Assembly: GCA_964036045.1 (NCBI GenBank)
Contig: OZ038394.1
Span: 2,087,379 to 2,151,378 of the forward strand
Direction of reading: 5' to 3'
Origin: Eutreptiella sp. 'Long Island Sound 2002'
Lineage: Eukaryota; Euglenozoa; Euglenophyceae; Eutreptiales; Eutreptiaceae
DNA: 64,000 nt
The translations under genes were made by a program, and so were the position numbers. How positions within the stretch are numbered: the stretch's first letter is position 1; every line of letters begins with the position of its first letter. The notes under the pieces were generated by a model. That model had not been told where the DNA came from and searched no databases. It was given only the letters and a program-made list of their open reading frames with translations. Below are positions 1 through 21,000 of the stretch, piece by piece.

Positions 1-54
1 ACGCGGTACGCATGCCTGTGGGGGGCCTGGGGGCCGACCTGCCCGGACGTTAGA

Positions 55-725
55 GCACTGGCAGTGGCCGCTGGGTCTGACGGAATTGGCAGCACAAGCA
101 GTGACGTCCAGACCACTAGGTGTGGCGGACGTTGTGGCGCCGGCAGTGGCGTCCAGACCACCAAGTCTGGCGGAAGTGGCTGCACCAGCAGTGACGTCCA
201 GACCACCAGGTCTGGCGGAAGTGGCGGCACCAGCGGTGACGTCCACACCACTAGGTCTAGCGGAAGTGGCAGCACCAGCAGTGACATCCAGACCACTAGG
301 TCTGGCGGAAGTGGCACCACCAGCGGTGACGTCCGGACCACCAGGTCCGGCGCACGTTGCAGCACCGGCAGTGGCGTCCAGACCACTAGGTCTGGCGGAA
401 GTGGCAGCACTAGCGGTGACGTCCAGACCACCACGTTTAACGGATGTTGCAGCATTGGCAGTGGCCACCAGGTCTGTCGAAGCCGGCAGCACCAGCAATG
501 GTGTCCAGACCGCCAGGTCTGGCAGAGGTGGTAGCAATGGCAGTGGCGTCCAGACCACCAAGTCTGGCGGAAGTGGCAGCACCAGCGGAGACGTCCAGAC
601 CATCAGGTGTGGCGGACGTTGCAGCACCGGCAGTGGCGTCCAGACCACTAGGTCTGGCGGAAGTGGCAGCACCAGCGGAGACGTCCAGACCACCAGGTCT
701 GGCGGACGTTGTAGCACTGGCAGTA
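55..725. repeat. 45-bp minisatellite, about 15 units
   Basis: Units of 45 bp built on GTCCAGACCACYAGG then TCTGGCGGAAGTGGCAGC repeat from about 55 to 725. As 45 is a multiple of three, reading frames stay open across it: one frame reads repeats like SGGSGSTSSDVQTTR and another LAEVAAPAVTSRPPG. An irregular unit near 455-500 shifts the phase, so a single frame (86-964) passes from the second peptide to the first. I see no flanking domain or splice site that would make this part of a protein, so it is called as a repeat only. Confidence 0.9.
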
Positions 726-2560
726 GCCCTGCCGCTGTGGTCGCAAGAGGCGCCTGGCCTGCTGCAGGTCAGTGGAAACTTGAGGGGGGAGCACCTGACC
801 CCCTTGCTCTAACCACTGCAGCAGCGGGGACTGCTGCAGGTGACTTGGCACCCGGAGGGGCTACCGTTGACCCCATTCTTGACGCGGCTGCAGCAGCAGG
901 GTGCCCGGCATTGCAGGCTTCCCGGCCTTCCCTCTGCCAAGGGGCGCGGTGCGCGTGCCCCTAGGGTGCCCGGGGGCCATCCTGCCCCCCCACTTGGAGG
1001 CTGTCTATACGGCCATAGCCCAAGTGGGCGCCGTGGGGGGGCACAACGTCCCTGTGCACACTGCGGGCTTCAGCTTGTCCGTCAGTGGCACCCAACGGGC
1101 TGTCGGGGATACATCCCCCCGTGTCCAAAGTGCAGTACCTGCAAGTGGCGCCGATGACGGCGCTCTCAGGGCACCTGGCGCTGGTGGGGATGCACCCCCC
1201 CGCGGCCAGAGTGCCGTCCGTGCAACACCAGCGGCGCAGGGGCTTGCCCTTCTGATACAGGAGCTGGTGCAGGAGGAGCAATGCACCTGCAACTGCATAG
1301 TGGGGCACAGCGCAGCCTACATTGAGCTGCTGCTAGCGGGGTCACGGGGGAGGGTGTTGCGCTTGTCCCCCTCCCCCCCTGTGTCCGCGCCGTTGCCTGC
1401 TAGCCGAGCCCCTTAGCCGACTGGGGGTGCCTCAATCTGTATGCGGAGAGTGGGATGGGACTTGACATCCACCTCCCTCTCCCCCTGTCCTGACTCTTTC
1501 CCCCTACCCCCCTGACCGCGAGGGCAAGGGAGGGGGTGCAGCGGCGTGACGCTGGGGTCGCTTCGGGGGCCAATGCCCCGTCCCACTGATTGTGGGAAAG
1601 GCTGGTCCCTGCCAGCTGTTGGGGCTGCCTGCCCCGGGTACATCCGGAGGAAGGAGGGGGAACAGCTGGCCCCGACGGCCGTAGACCCCGCGATGGTTCA
1701 GTGGAGGGAGGGGTATCCGAGTCGCCTCCTCCCCCATGCCGTGGCAGCCGCAGGCCCAGCGGACCACGCCACAGAGAACGGGGGGGGCGCCCCCCCCCCC
1801 CATGGGGGCATCGGGTGGGGGGAGGGGTACCATAACCATCCCCTGCCCACACCAGGTGCTGTGCCCCCAGGGTCGCCCAGGGAACAACACGCACCCCTCT
1901 CGAGGGGTTCGGGTGGGGGGAGGGCGCCCGCGCGGGGGGGTGGACACCCCGCGGGGGACCACTCCCTAAAGAAGAGGGGGACCCCAACCCCTCACCTCAG
2001 GGAACGCCACAATTTCCCCCTGCCCCAAGCAGGCGAGAAGGGGGCACAGCAAGCCGCCGGACCACGGGGGGACAGGCTCCATCCCAAGGTGGATTCTGGC
2101 GGGTTTTCGAGCCGCGGGGAGGGGGGGCCGCCCCACCCCCGTGTGCTGTGCTGGAGGACACGGGCGAGGTGATCTTCCGACTGGGGGAGGGGGACCACAA
2201 CCATCCCGGAGAATTGGGGGGTCACGTGGTGACCGCCTCACCCCAGACAGGGTACAAGGGCGCGTCGCAGGGCCTCGGCTTGTGGCCGGCCCAGGGTGGA
2301 GGGGAGCAGCGGCGGGGGGCGACCAGCAGCCGCTCCCCACTGACGGGCGCGTCCTCCGGGGCGCTGGGTAACCCAGCTAGGGGAGGAAGGACGCCGCCGC
2401 GGCGGCTGCACGGAAGGGCTAGTTCGGAAGTGACTTAGTCACGACCGCCTCGTCCCTCCTCGCCGCCGTGCGGGCACAGGCGGGGGGCCTGCAGGGGAGG
2501 ACACGGGCGCCTGAACTTGACTCGGCCCACCTCCCCGCCCCTCGACCTCTGTACATAGGC
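726..2560. other. GC-rich interval with no supportable gene
   Basis: Long G and C runs keep several frames open on both strands by composition alone. One weak signal at about 1050-1260 (+) is a Cys-rich stretch (CAHC, PTGC, CPKCSTC, then after a TGA, PECRPC) that could be a decayed zinc-binding segment. It overlaps two imperfect direct repeats of about 80 bp and is not called as a gene. Confidence 0.5.
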
Positions 2561-2837
2561 CAGTGGACGCTAAAAGACGAATGCCCTCTTTATGTGTTTT
2601 TCACCCTATTTGGGTGTTGGGGGGAGGGGTTGGCTCCCAAGGGGTCTAGGGCACAACCTGCTTATGCAGTTTTCCCGCCTCAGCAGCTCAAAAAAGGTTG
2701 TTCCTTTCCCCTCTTCGAGGTGCCTTGCTGAAGGCAATGGAATTTTTGCTTGGGGAGGAGGGGGGGCTTTTGCATTTCTTTGGTAACCGTGCCTCCTGGG
2801 CTATTCTTTTTTTTGATGCAGTTTGTTTCCTGTGTTG

Positions 2838-2887
2838 TCCAACAACAGCTGTTGCTGGACCACAAGAGCTGCTGGAATTTTCTGTTC
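2838..2887 (+). promoter_or_regulatory. Palindrome and heat-shock-element-like site upstream of HSP70
   Basis: Positions 2838-2859 form a 22-bp near-perfect palindrome centred on CAACAGCTGTTG. At 2875-2887 the sequence GAATTTTCTGTTC contains one nGAAnnTTCn dyad of the heat-shock-factor type with a third TTC. It lies about 280-320 bp before the chosen HSP70 start codon. One dyad can easily occur by chance, so the regulatory role is inference. Confidence 0.25.
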
Positions 2888-3014
2888 TGGGGGCAGTGTG
2901 TTGTGTATTTTTGCTGCGATCTTCTGTCGTGTTTTTCATATCTGCATTGCATATTTGCAGCATTGCATTTGCACTGCCATTGCAGCCAAGGAGTTTCTCA
3001 AGTCAGACATTTAG

Positions 3015-11203
<8,189 letters not shown>

Positions 11204-12015
11204 TTCTGCTCTCTGGCTCTGGCTTTACGGGCAAAGTGTTCGGCTCAGTACAAGTTTCAACAGCTGTGTTGGGAGGCTTTTGGCAGGCGTTTTTCTGCAA
11301 ACATCGAGTTTGGCCGTTGCCTCGATTGCCCGATTATTTTTATCCCTATTTATAAGTGTAGATGCATGGTGCGACCGTTGTGCACTTCTGCGCAATTGGG
11401 GTTCCGAGCATTGCAGACTGGAATGGCTGCTGTTGCTGTTTGGAGGGGTTTCTGTGTTTTTTTTTTAAATTGAATGGAGAGATGCATAAAGGTGTGCATG
11501 ATTGCAACTGCTCCAGGATCTCAGAATGTGCTGGACCTTTGCACAAAAGCTGTTTTGCCACCACCATTTACCCACTTTGTAGCAGATCTGCATGTCAGGA
11601 TTGCTGTGTACCCTGATGGGCAGTTTGGAGTGATCGTTTAGCTTTGCTTGCTGGAGCTGAGGATACACTGCTACACCATTGAAGGAACCATGTTAGCCTC
11701 AGGATCTTGCTGCAATGCTGCGTGCATTTGCATGCAGATCTGCACCTGCATATCTCAGTGTGTATGCTTGCCTTCGGATGTATTCAGCTGCATCAACCTT
11801 CATTTATTATCTTGTTCAATCAGATCTGTCCATTGTTTGTCTGTGGGTTGGTGGAAGGTGTGGGAACGGGTACTCACAACCACGGGGGGGGGGGGCGCCG
11901 GGACCGGACCCTTTATGCCCCCTCCCCCCCCCCCCCTCCCTCTGGGAATTTGGTCCGAGAGTGCGGGACCATGGGCACCAAAGGCGCCCTAAGCAAAATC
12001 ACCTCGCAGAGGTTG
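11204..12015. other. HSP70 3' flank, no further gene seen
   Basis: Probable 3' UTR then AT-richer sequence, ending in a G/C homopolymer block (about 11886-11940) followed by a GGCACCAAAGGCGCC motif typical of the dispersed repeat family. No obvious poly(A) signal could be fixed. Confidence 0.5.
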
Positions 12016-12039
12016 TTAGATCAAAGCCAGGCAGGCGTA

Positions 12040-12930
12040 TATAGGGGAAAACGCCACATACCCCCCATTTTGGGCCTTTTTGGGCGTATTCGACTTGTGG
12101 AGCGGTTGTCGTGCTATGCAGTGGAGTAGATGCATGTCGACGGTGGAGTCCACGGCAAACCAGACTCTGACAGTATGGGGGAGGTCGGCGGGTAGCGTGG
12201 TCGCAAGTCTGGTGATGGCGTCCGCCATTGTTCCTAGTTCCCCGTGGTGTGGCCTGTGTAGTGGTCCATGTGGTATTGCCCCGTGGTGTAGGTCAGTTGT
12301 AGGGTGGCTCCTCGTGTGATGGGGGTGAGGGCGGATTTGCCTGAGGCGTCCGTAAAGAAGATGAGGTCCGCTGGTGATGGCTGTGGGAGGCGGCACGGGT
12401 TCATGAGCACGTAGGTGTATAGGCGAGGCCGGTGGTGAGGTGGGTCATTGGGGTCGTGGGCTGTATGATCGGGGTGGCGTAGGCCCCTATTCCTTTGGAG
12501 ATGATTCGCTGTGCGGGAGGGGAGACGGCGATGAGTACCGTCTCTTTTGGTGCCTGTGTGAGGTAGGAGTATATGTAGTGGAGGACGTAGGCTGTCTCCG
12601 GGTTCAGGTGGTGGCATGTGAGGGTCCGCGGCCGTTGTTCCGGTATGTGGCAGGAGTGGTGGAGTGGATGGTAGGGGTGTTCGTGTTTGCTTGTTCTGCC
12701 CGGTTCGTACAGGCTGTAACGGATGGAGATTCCTTTGGGGTTCGGGCGGGGCCAAGTGGGTGTCGTGGTGAATGACCATTGGGGTGCGTGTTCGGGGTCC
12801 CATGCCACGGTAGGGTTGGTGACGGTGTGGTGGAACCATGGGGCTATCCATTTGTAGGCCCGTGGCGGCAAGCGGGCCGTGGGGTGGGCGTGGTGGCGCA
12901 ATATGAGGTGTAGTATGGGCCACGGCGTCG
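12040..12930 (-). pseudogene. Retroelement remnant with RNase H-like domain
   Basis: Minus-strand frames carry an RNase H-like segment: FFTDASGKSALTP (about 12.33-12.36 kb, first catalytic Asp), then after a frame change at a CGGGGAAC run, ELGTMADAIT and VWFAVDSTVDMHLL. The E and D positions fit the second and third acidic residues of retroelement RNase H. At least two frame changes and stops break it, and no reverse transcriptase lies upstream. It is probably the 3' end of an old non-LTR or LTR element. The family call rests on motifs only. Confidence 0.5.
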
Positions 12931-13800
12931 TGGCTGCTTGGCAATGACTTGCGATTCAAAATAAAAAATAGACCGCAATAATCAATTGCAATTTTGCAAC
13001 TACCATAAACTTTGATTAGATCTTTGCTCGTGATCATTAACACAAAATCAAGACAGCAAAGGTTGAAAGCGTGTCACCACGAAGAAGCGATAGGTTTAGT
13101 CTAGTAAAACGACGGAAGAAAGATATTGTAGTACTTTTTTCCTACTCAGCCCCGGAGCACCATTGGATTTGGCTCGTGTGCCCAAGAAAAAAGGCCCAAA
13201 ATACCAACGCAATGCTTTGACTTTTCATCATGTATCAACTCTAAATTGCCCAGTTTCTCATTTACAATCGTTTTGTGAGTACCAATTTAGTAGCATGATG
13301 CAACGTGCATGATGTTCCGATAGGTAGGGCATTCCGCAAATGTTAACAAAAAATGGAAAATTTTTGAAAGTGTCCAGGGGAGAAGCAACTCTGGCCCAGT
13401 TTATATGAACAACACTTCAAAATGTGCCCTATCCAAATGTCAAAGTAAATCGCTACCCCTTAAGAGATCTGCAAAATTTCTCCGGCTGGAAAACAATACA
13501 AAACGAGTGTCTAAGTGCGGATCTTGCAAATTACCATAAATGCAAGCGATTTGCAATAGTAAATCGCTAACTTGTAACGGAAAATTATGAAAATGACGAA
13601 AACAAATAAAAGTAAGCATGTGCACACCAAGTACAAACTAGGTTGCAAACCCCATAAGAAAATGAGAACAAGTGCATTTGTACTTTGTTAACTTTGTAAA
13701 CGTCCATTGGCGTTTTTCTAAAAGTTTACGTAGTGCGAAAAACTTTGCACTACCAAATAAGAAACCCCGAGCGAAAACGAAGAAGTTTTAGTCACCATAA
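12931..13800. other. AT-rich interval, no gene seen
   Basis: Base composition drops sharply from the GC-rich surroundings. Short repeated phrases such as AAATCGCTA and GCGATTTGC occur in both orientations around 13440-13580. No coding frame is supported. Confidence 0.5.
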
Positions 13801-14118
13801 ATGACTTGCTTAGCAAGCACGTCGTACACATCCACATGTTGTGCGCATTGTGCCGCTTTGCTTCGTCTGTCGGGCCCAATTGTTGCTGGTTCACTCTCAC
13901 TAGCATTACAAAAAAATACGGCCCACTTCAAGCCTTCAACACGACGTCGCAAGATGTTTCTATTGCATGGACAAGGGTACCGGTTTCACCGAAAAATAGG
14001 GCCTCTTAAGCTACACACAGCTCTAAGACAAAGCACAGGATACAAAGGCGGTCTGAATGTTGATCAGGTTTTGACCATTCGGTTGCAATTTCTGGCGATT
14101 GAGTCTTGACAGTGGTAT

Positions 14119-15813
14119 TTGCCACTCGTGATCCTCTGCTGCAGACAAATAAATCGGCAATCACTCAAACTCTTATCTACGATGTTGAAATCACGGATTC
14201 ATTTATACCTGCATTTTGTTTTCATCATGAACCGCATAGTGATTTCCATCCTTCTCAACACTACACGAAATCTCGCAGCAACGGAGCCATGTCCTTACGC
14301 CGAACACGGCCGTTTCGGAAAGTCAAAATGCTGGTACCGCCATACAACGACACTAGCACCGTGGTCCCATCAACCATACTCTGTGCAACACTTCCAGGAA
14401 ACGCCGTGGTCAGAGTTCATGAATCCAAAAGTTCAGCAAACGGCTTCAAACGACTTCAACACCCTAGAACAAATCCAGCAAGCCGAGAACTTGGACACCA
14501 ATCTTCCAACAAAGATTGCCAACAGCGAAGCCGAAGGAAACAAATGCCTCTCCAACAACCAGTCATCTGCCTCGCCAAGTACAAGCACAAAATCTCATCA
14601 ACATCAGCAACGAGCATCTTCGAAAATGAGTTCAAAATCAAGCCAGTCAACAGGACATAAGGTTTGCGTGCCTACCCCTCCTGTGAGACACAACACTGAG
14701 CCTATATATAGTAAAGGGTATGTTTGAACATTGAACCCTGACGAAGATTTGGATGACGAAAGAGCGTGGATTACTGCAACATTGCGTCGCCGTACTTTCA
14801 GGAAAATGATCTTGGATAATGAGAAGAAAGAAAAGGAAGCGTATCAACTCAAGCAATGCAAGCAATGTACGAAATTGTTCGCCTTGTCAAAGACTGCGAT
14901 GGGATGGTATGAAGACAAAAATCTCGACCTACCAGGGCGCTGCAACCGGTGCAGGAAAGAAAGTAAGCAATCACACAAATTGCCTGCAACACCACCAACC
15001 ATCATTCACTATCAAACCAGCCCAAGCAAAATCACACCGCCGAAGCTTGATATTGACAAACTATCAGGAACGCTGGAGGATGCTGACAAGAACTCCAAGA
15101 ATTACAAAGACTATCCATCATTGTTGAAAACTTCAGAGTCATCACAACGCCAATGCGTTGAATGCAACGACACCTTCGACCTCGATCAAGACGCTGTGTC
15201 ATGGTATGTCAATCACGCCCTGCTCGAGCCGCGTCGCTGCGAACCATGTCGCAAATTGAACAAGTTGAGCAGAACATCTTCAATCACAAAATCAAAAACG
15301 CCACCAGTCTCTGAGTCTCATGAAGCTCAAAGATCTGCATCTGATCAAGCAACATCAACGAACATGCCATCACTGGACAGTTCCTCTTGTGACATGACTT
15401 CAGGCAGGGATTGAGATTGCATAGATGAACCACCTCACGAAGAATCAAAAATCAAGCCGAATATCAAACAATGGGAAGATCTGAAGGATGAAAGATTACT
15501 CAAAGACCCGGAGAAAATTCTCAACTATCCGCCACAAGATAAGGATATCTTTGAAGAGTCCTGGGAGTGGGTCCCATCCCACTTTAAAGATCGCCTGTAC
15601 TCGGCTGACGCCTCCACTTTGTTGTGCAGAAAGTTTCAACATGAGAAAACACATACGAAACAAAAAGCAAAAATCATTATAACAACGCCTCAGTGTTTGT
15701 GTCTTGCAGTGAAGGAGGTACAAAACATTGAACTGCATGTTCTATTTCATGCTTTTCTTTTTCGGTTTTCAGCATTTACTGTTTTTCTTTTCAAATCAAA
15801 CTCATTTTACTGA
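14119..15813 (+). pseudogene. Two-zinc-ribbon protein gene broken only by TGA codons
   Basis: One forward frame runs to TGA at 15811-15813 and is interrupted by TGA at 14725-14727 and 15412-15414; the same frame continues upstream to 13801 past a TGA at 14107. No TAA or TAG occurs in it over 2 kb of AT-rich DNA. Two similar modules, CKQC-x(n)-GWYEDKN-x(n)-RCNRC and CVECNDTF-x(n)-SWYVNH-x(n)-RCEPCRK, match the pattern of the 'probable zinc-ribbon' family (zf-trcl): CxxC, an aromatic pair, then P-x-RCxxCR. A Cys/His cluster upstream (CPYAEHGRFGKSKCWYRH) resembles a CCCH finger lacking one Cys. Function is unknown. Interruptions at likely former CGA codons suggest decay by C-to-T change; recoding is the alternative. 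Confidence 0.55.
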
Positions 15814-18800
15814 ACACTGGAGGAAAACCAGCATCAATCTGGGTATTACTTCAGTAACCAAGTGATTCATTTTTGCCCCAATTCATGTCCAGCCACATCA
15901 AAGGCTCTAATAGTTTTCATAGATAGCCGATGGCCTCTGGTACCTTAAGGTAGTGCTTTTGCACCCATCACGGCTGACGCCTAAGCTGTAATTAAGTCTT
16001 TTTTCTGAACTTGGGCTCACCATGAACGCTATCAGTTGCCCGTGGTCAGGCCGTTTTTGTGAGTTGGCCGGGGGGAGACCCCCATGCATCAAAAAAGCAC
16101 AGGATTCACCTAGCATCGTGTTCGGTGGGCACACATATTCACATAAACAAATATTGAATCACCGGCATTGAATACAACATGAAATTAAATTCCTTGCTGT
16201 CGCCACAACCTGTTTTGTTTGGTGCACTGTGTGCGCAGCGAAGCCAAATGCCTCACAATGGAAATAATCATGTCTTATCTTTCAAAAATGGTAATCGCGA
16301 GAAACACAATGCACAACATAACATGTGGCCAAGATATCTACACCACCGAATGATGCCATGCACGAAGGTAATGCACACGGGGGATCGGCTGGTATACAAC
16401 TGGGATAATGCACTAAGATCTCTAGTGGCACCATGTGATTGCATTCTTTTTTTTTTTTGCACGTGATCATGCTGTTCAAACATTATTCTTCCGCTAGAAT
16501 ATAAAGCACCAAGGTTCACAAACAAGAGCTATCTCTTATGGGTCTCAGCTCATAAGCAGCAATGGTGTGATACCAACGACATCAATGATACACCAAAGAA
16601 TATGTGATATGCTTGAGTGCAAAGAGAGTGAACTGTGGTAGATTGGAGAGTGAAAAAACTTGGGCAAATTGTGCACCATCCAAAGCAAAATGATGAACCC
16701 ACTCCAGACTTCCAGTGAATTCTCTGATATTGTGACCACCCGTAATGAACCAATGTCACATGTACAACAATTGGCTCCTTTACCTTACCCACACTTTTTG
16801 GGCCCATTTTGTGGGCCTTTGTCACCTCTCTGTCTTCCTGAGCAACATCAATAACCACCACCACACAACAATAACCCACTGCCCATGCTACAAATTGTTT
16901 CCGGTATTGCTTATTGTCAGCTTATGCCTCATCTTGATGCTTCTCTGCAGATTTGCGTACCACTAAAACAGTTGCAATTGACTTCATCCACACCCAGCAT
17001 CTGCTCCCAAAATGAAATGCAAAATGGCCTCTCGGGGCTTCAATAATCACAACAACACGTGGAAGCAACCAAACCACATCCACCTGGACTGCATCCAATG
17101 ATTCAATTTGTACAGGTCACTCAGGGCATCCCTAATATGCTGAGGTGGACAAGCTCCATCCGTCTGACCCACACCACTAATCGCATTGAAAGCAAGCTTA
17201 TGTACCACCCCGGCTGTCCTGTGCCTAGTCCTGTGTACTCATAATCCACATGACTTGGTTCTATTTGACAGGTTCAACTGAAGTGGCAACAAGGTCAGAT
17301 CTTGGTGCCAGAAGCCCACCTGCGTAGTAAAAGACACGGTACAGGTGCAGAATGATGATATTGTTTTTGTGTAGATTATAATATGCACTGTAGCCACAAT
17401 ATTCCTACCTCACCTCCCCAGTGTTTGCAATTCCCTTCTGGACTGACGAATGTGAAATTAGCTCTCCATCTCAGGTACATTTGGCACAACATTTGCTCTC
17501 ATGCTTGGGGGTGCTCTGTTTATGCTGGGATGTTCAGAGAAAGAGGTCCTGGGACGGCACACAGTGCAAGAAGAGAAAAGAAGGCGACAAAAGCGAATGA
17601 TAGTGTCTTGGAAGAGGCGAGAACATGCTCATGGGCTGTATGGCAGGTTCTTCTTTATTGGTGTTGCGAGGAACGGAAAGGCCAGAAGATTAGGTTGGGG
17701 CCAAGAGGGGTAGGGCTACTGAGACGTGGGGTGGACTTCACAGCCTGTCAAAAGGTACAAAAACGAAAAAAGAGTTGGAGGGAGAGCAATTGGGAGGGGA
17801 ATTTTCATAACTGCTGGTTGGCTGTGGTGCAACTGGTTTCCACTGCTAGTCTGTTGTGTGACCTGCTGTTTGGTCGAGGTCATTTGTGTGGGGTAGCTTG
17901 GTGTGTCACAGTGGAATATATTAGTACTCATGCTACCAATTGCAGCATCACTGTGGCATCACTTATGTCTCCCCTGTACCTCTGACTCTCCGCCTGCAGA
18001 GGCTTTCCATGCAGGCATTGGCAGGCTGTGAAGTTTAGAAGGCGGTCCCCCGGGGAAAGGGGAGGGGGTAACAGACTGTAAAGGCTCATGACACATTGGA
18101 CAGTTGGTCACAGACCATAGAGTTTTCCACGGCGGTGGGCAACCCACTTTAAACATGGGTGATATCATCAACTCTGATGCCTGTGAATGCAGCCAGAGAA
18201 CGTGTCACGCACTGGGGTCAGGGGGCTTGACCCCTCGCTTCGAGACTCGACTTTCGTGGCAGTAGATGCGGGCCCAGGCCCGGCTGATAAGTGCAGCCAT
18301 CCAGAAGGGGGCGTGGGGGCATGTCTGGGAACCGGGGGCATACTCTTTAATGCGGATTTCATGGGTTTGACACGGATGCACACAAAACAAGAACAAAATC
18401 CCCCAAACGCGAAGGCACACCGACACATCAAAAGCAAATGAGGGAATTTGTTGCACAACAGTTGGTCTGCAGGGGGAAAGGCCCCCCAATACCCACACCA
18501 AACCGCCGCGTTGGATTGCCCTGTGGTGGCCCGTTCCGTTGGGAGTTGGAAAGCTATCCCCACGCCTGCCGTTGCTTGGACCGAAGCATGGCTCAGCCCG
18601 TGGGAAGGTGGGGGGGGGGGATTTGCAAGGGCACATTGGTCACCGCCGCCACTGCTGCCGCGGTATCCAGACGCTCTCCGTAAAAAAAAGGCCATCCGCT
18701 GCAGACAGGCCGGAAATGGGAGGTACTCTTGCCATGATGTGGTCTCCAAATTGGGGTCCCAAATTAGGTTGGAAGCAAAGTGAGTGTATACCCACACCAT

Positions 18801-20559
18801 AATTTGGGGGGCTGGGGGCTTAAAGAGGCTCCGCAAGCCGTGCAATCTTGGGGTCCGAATTATGAGGTGCCATCATAGTGGCTCCATAACCTTTGTCGTA
18901 TCGGGGACTGCATAGCGTGGTGGAATCAAAATTGCGCATAGCGCTTGAAGTCTCAAGGTGCCCGGGGCTCGGCAACAACTGTGCCGGCAGGTCGGACTGG
19001 AGGTGGACAGAAGGTTGGATTGGAGGTGAGACTGAGCCAGTCTGGGCAGTGGTCATTGACAACGTGGCAATCGTCCCGGGTGGTCCCAACTTGTTGTTGT
19101 TGGCAAGCGCCGCCCTGTGGCTCAAGTCCATCTCTGTTCAACCTCGAGTGCCACCTCCAGTCCCACCTCTAGCGCCATGTCTTGTCCCACCTGCATTCCA
19201 TCTCCAGTCCACCTGCGATCCCATCTTCAGTCACTAGCAACACGTTTCTCTCTGGTGGTGCGCGCCCATTCGGGCTCTTTGCATATTGAGGGTTGAATCG
19301 CGTACGTCCCGGCCGATGCTGCGCTCACAGAGGTAACACTTACGCTCTGCAGCATGGCGTGACGGGGTCAAAATTCAGAAATGGCAGGGAATGGGGGGGG
19401 GGTACATCTCAGAACGATCCGTGACAGTGCACAACATGCGTGTGGCAGTGCGGCGTCTACTGGGGAAAGAACCAAATTCGGGGTGCACAAGGGCTTTGCC
19501 TGAATAGGCAAGCCCAAACACACCAAAGAGTTGCTTTGATTCATCGTCAACTACCTCCAGGTGCTGCTTGACCCGCAAGTGTCTCCCCTTTGTCAGTTTC
19601 TTCAAACCGATTGAGAACGCGCAGCCTCCTTGGCACACTTCTCGCAGCTCCTGCGGAAATGCCTGGCGCTCCATACCACCGCATTGACGGGACACGTACC
19701 TCCGGACATGACACAACTCATCTCCGCAGACCCATCAGACCCCTCTGTCGATGCATCCACGGCACGACAGTTAATTGAAATCAATTGTGCAGGGGCCAGG
19801 GGGATGTAGGCGGGGGAAATACAGTTTGTTCGGGTGAGAGTAGAACGGTTGTTCCACTGTGCATGTTTCGGCCCATTTCGACGCGCCTAGACCAAATTAT
19901 GGCCATGGCCATTTTGGACGCCCGAGCGGCCACGGCCACAACAAAATTTTCGGAACCAAAAACGACGATTTGGGCTAGAAATCGAAAAGTTCCCAAATTT
20001 TTATGCTTTTGAGAAAAAAGGAAGAAGACAAATTGTTTTCGGACGCGCGTGCGCCCGCTTACCATTGCTGGCATCTCCGCCCCCCCCCCCCCGCGGCGCG
20101 TCCAGGCCCCTGCCAGCACTGACAGGCTTCACATTCAGTCCTCCTCGGACTCACCACCACCACGACGCCCACCACCACCACTACAGGGGGCGGGGGGGAC
20201 AATTTCGTGTGGGTGCTACTTCGCCAGGGAAAATTGTGGAGGGGGAAAATTTGGCCACCCTTGCAAATCTCAAAGCTTACACTGCTTCACGCACACACTG
20301 CACTGCCAAAGCCCCCCGAAGTCACCAGGGGGAAATCGCACCACCTTCACCTTCTCCCCCCCCCCCCTTGTATCAACGTTGGAATTCGCGGAAATGGCAA
20401 GGCACAGAGAAAGTGCGCATGACAGCAACATGCGACTGCAAACCATCGATCGTTCTCTGGTCTGCGGATCTTCACTGCCTCTTAAACAGCTGCGCGGGCA
20501 ACCGTTGCGACTGAGGGAGCAGCTCCACGAACAAACAAAGGGGGGGTTGTCGCAATGCT
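15814..20559. other. Long interval without a supportable gene
   Basis: AT-rich to about 17.4 kb, then mixed. Minus-strand frames at 16.55-16.95 kb and 19.38-19.72 kb have protein-like composition, but I recognise no domain and no splice context. G/C homopolymers recur at about 18.61, 20.08 and 20.36 kb. Confidence 0.4.
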
Positions 20560-21000
20560 TCACGTCTGGGCTTGGGCGCCGCTATCGGACATTGATGCAA
20601 CGGTGCACAACTCACGAGTCATTGCAGGGCCTTTGCCTTGGAAACACAAACAGCAGCACCACCGCATGGTGGCGTCCCCCGGACAGAGTTGTGTGTGCAA
20701 ATGAGGGAGTAGCGCTCCGCTGGCGGCCAGGCACTGCACTGGATCGTCCTTGATCAGCTGCCGCAAGTAGGCCCCTGGACTCAACGCTACACGCTCACGG
20801 AACCATCGATCCCCCAAAGATCCGGATGCGCCATTCCGTTCCTCACGTGTGGCCCCTTCCACGGCGCGCGCGCGCCCTTCCACTACGATCTCGACGAGTC
20901 CCGATTTCTTGGCGCGTGCCAGCGGCGTGCCCGACCGATGTGACGCCCGCACCACGACTTCATAGCCAGACTTGCCACTAGCGTCTGCCAACTCAGACAT
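20560..21000 (-). CDS. Hypothetical ORF downstream of the RING exon
   Basis: The open minus-strand frame starts MSELADASGKSGYEVVV at 21000 and runs about 146 codons. It is rich in Arg, Glu and Ala and includes a segment YLRQLIKDDPVQCLAASG. I recognise no domain. It begins about 200 bp past the stop of the RING exon on the same strand and could be an exon of a neighbouring gene. Composition looks coding, but chance openness in GC-rich DNA is possible. Confidence 0.25.
   Translation of the reverse strand: MSELADASGKSGYEVVVRASHRSGTPLARAKKSGLVEIVVEGRARAVEGATREERNGASGSLGDRWFRERVALSPGAYLRQLIKDDPVQCLAASGALLPHLHTQLCPGDATMRWCCCLCFQGKGPAMTRELCTVASMSDSGAQAQT

Noticed and set aside
1050-1260. Zinc-finger gene
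   Set aside because: Cys pairs occur inside imperfect direct repeats with an in-frame stop and no flanking domain.
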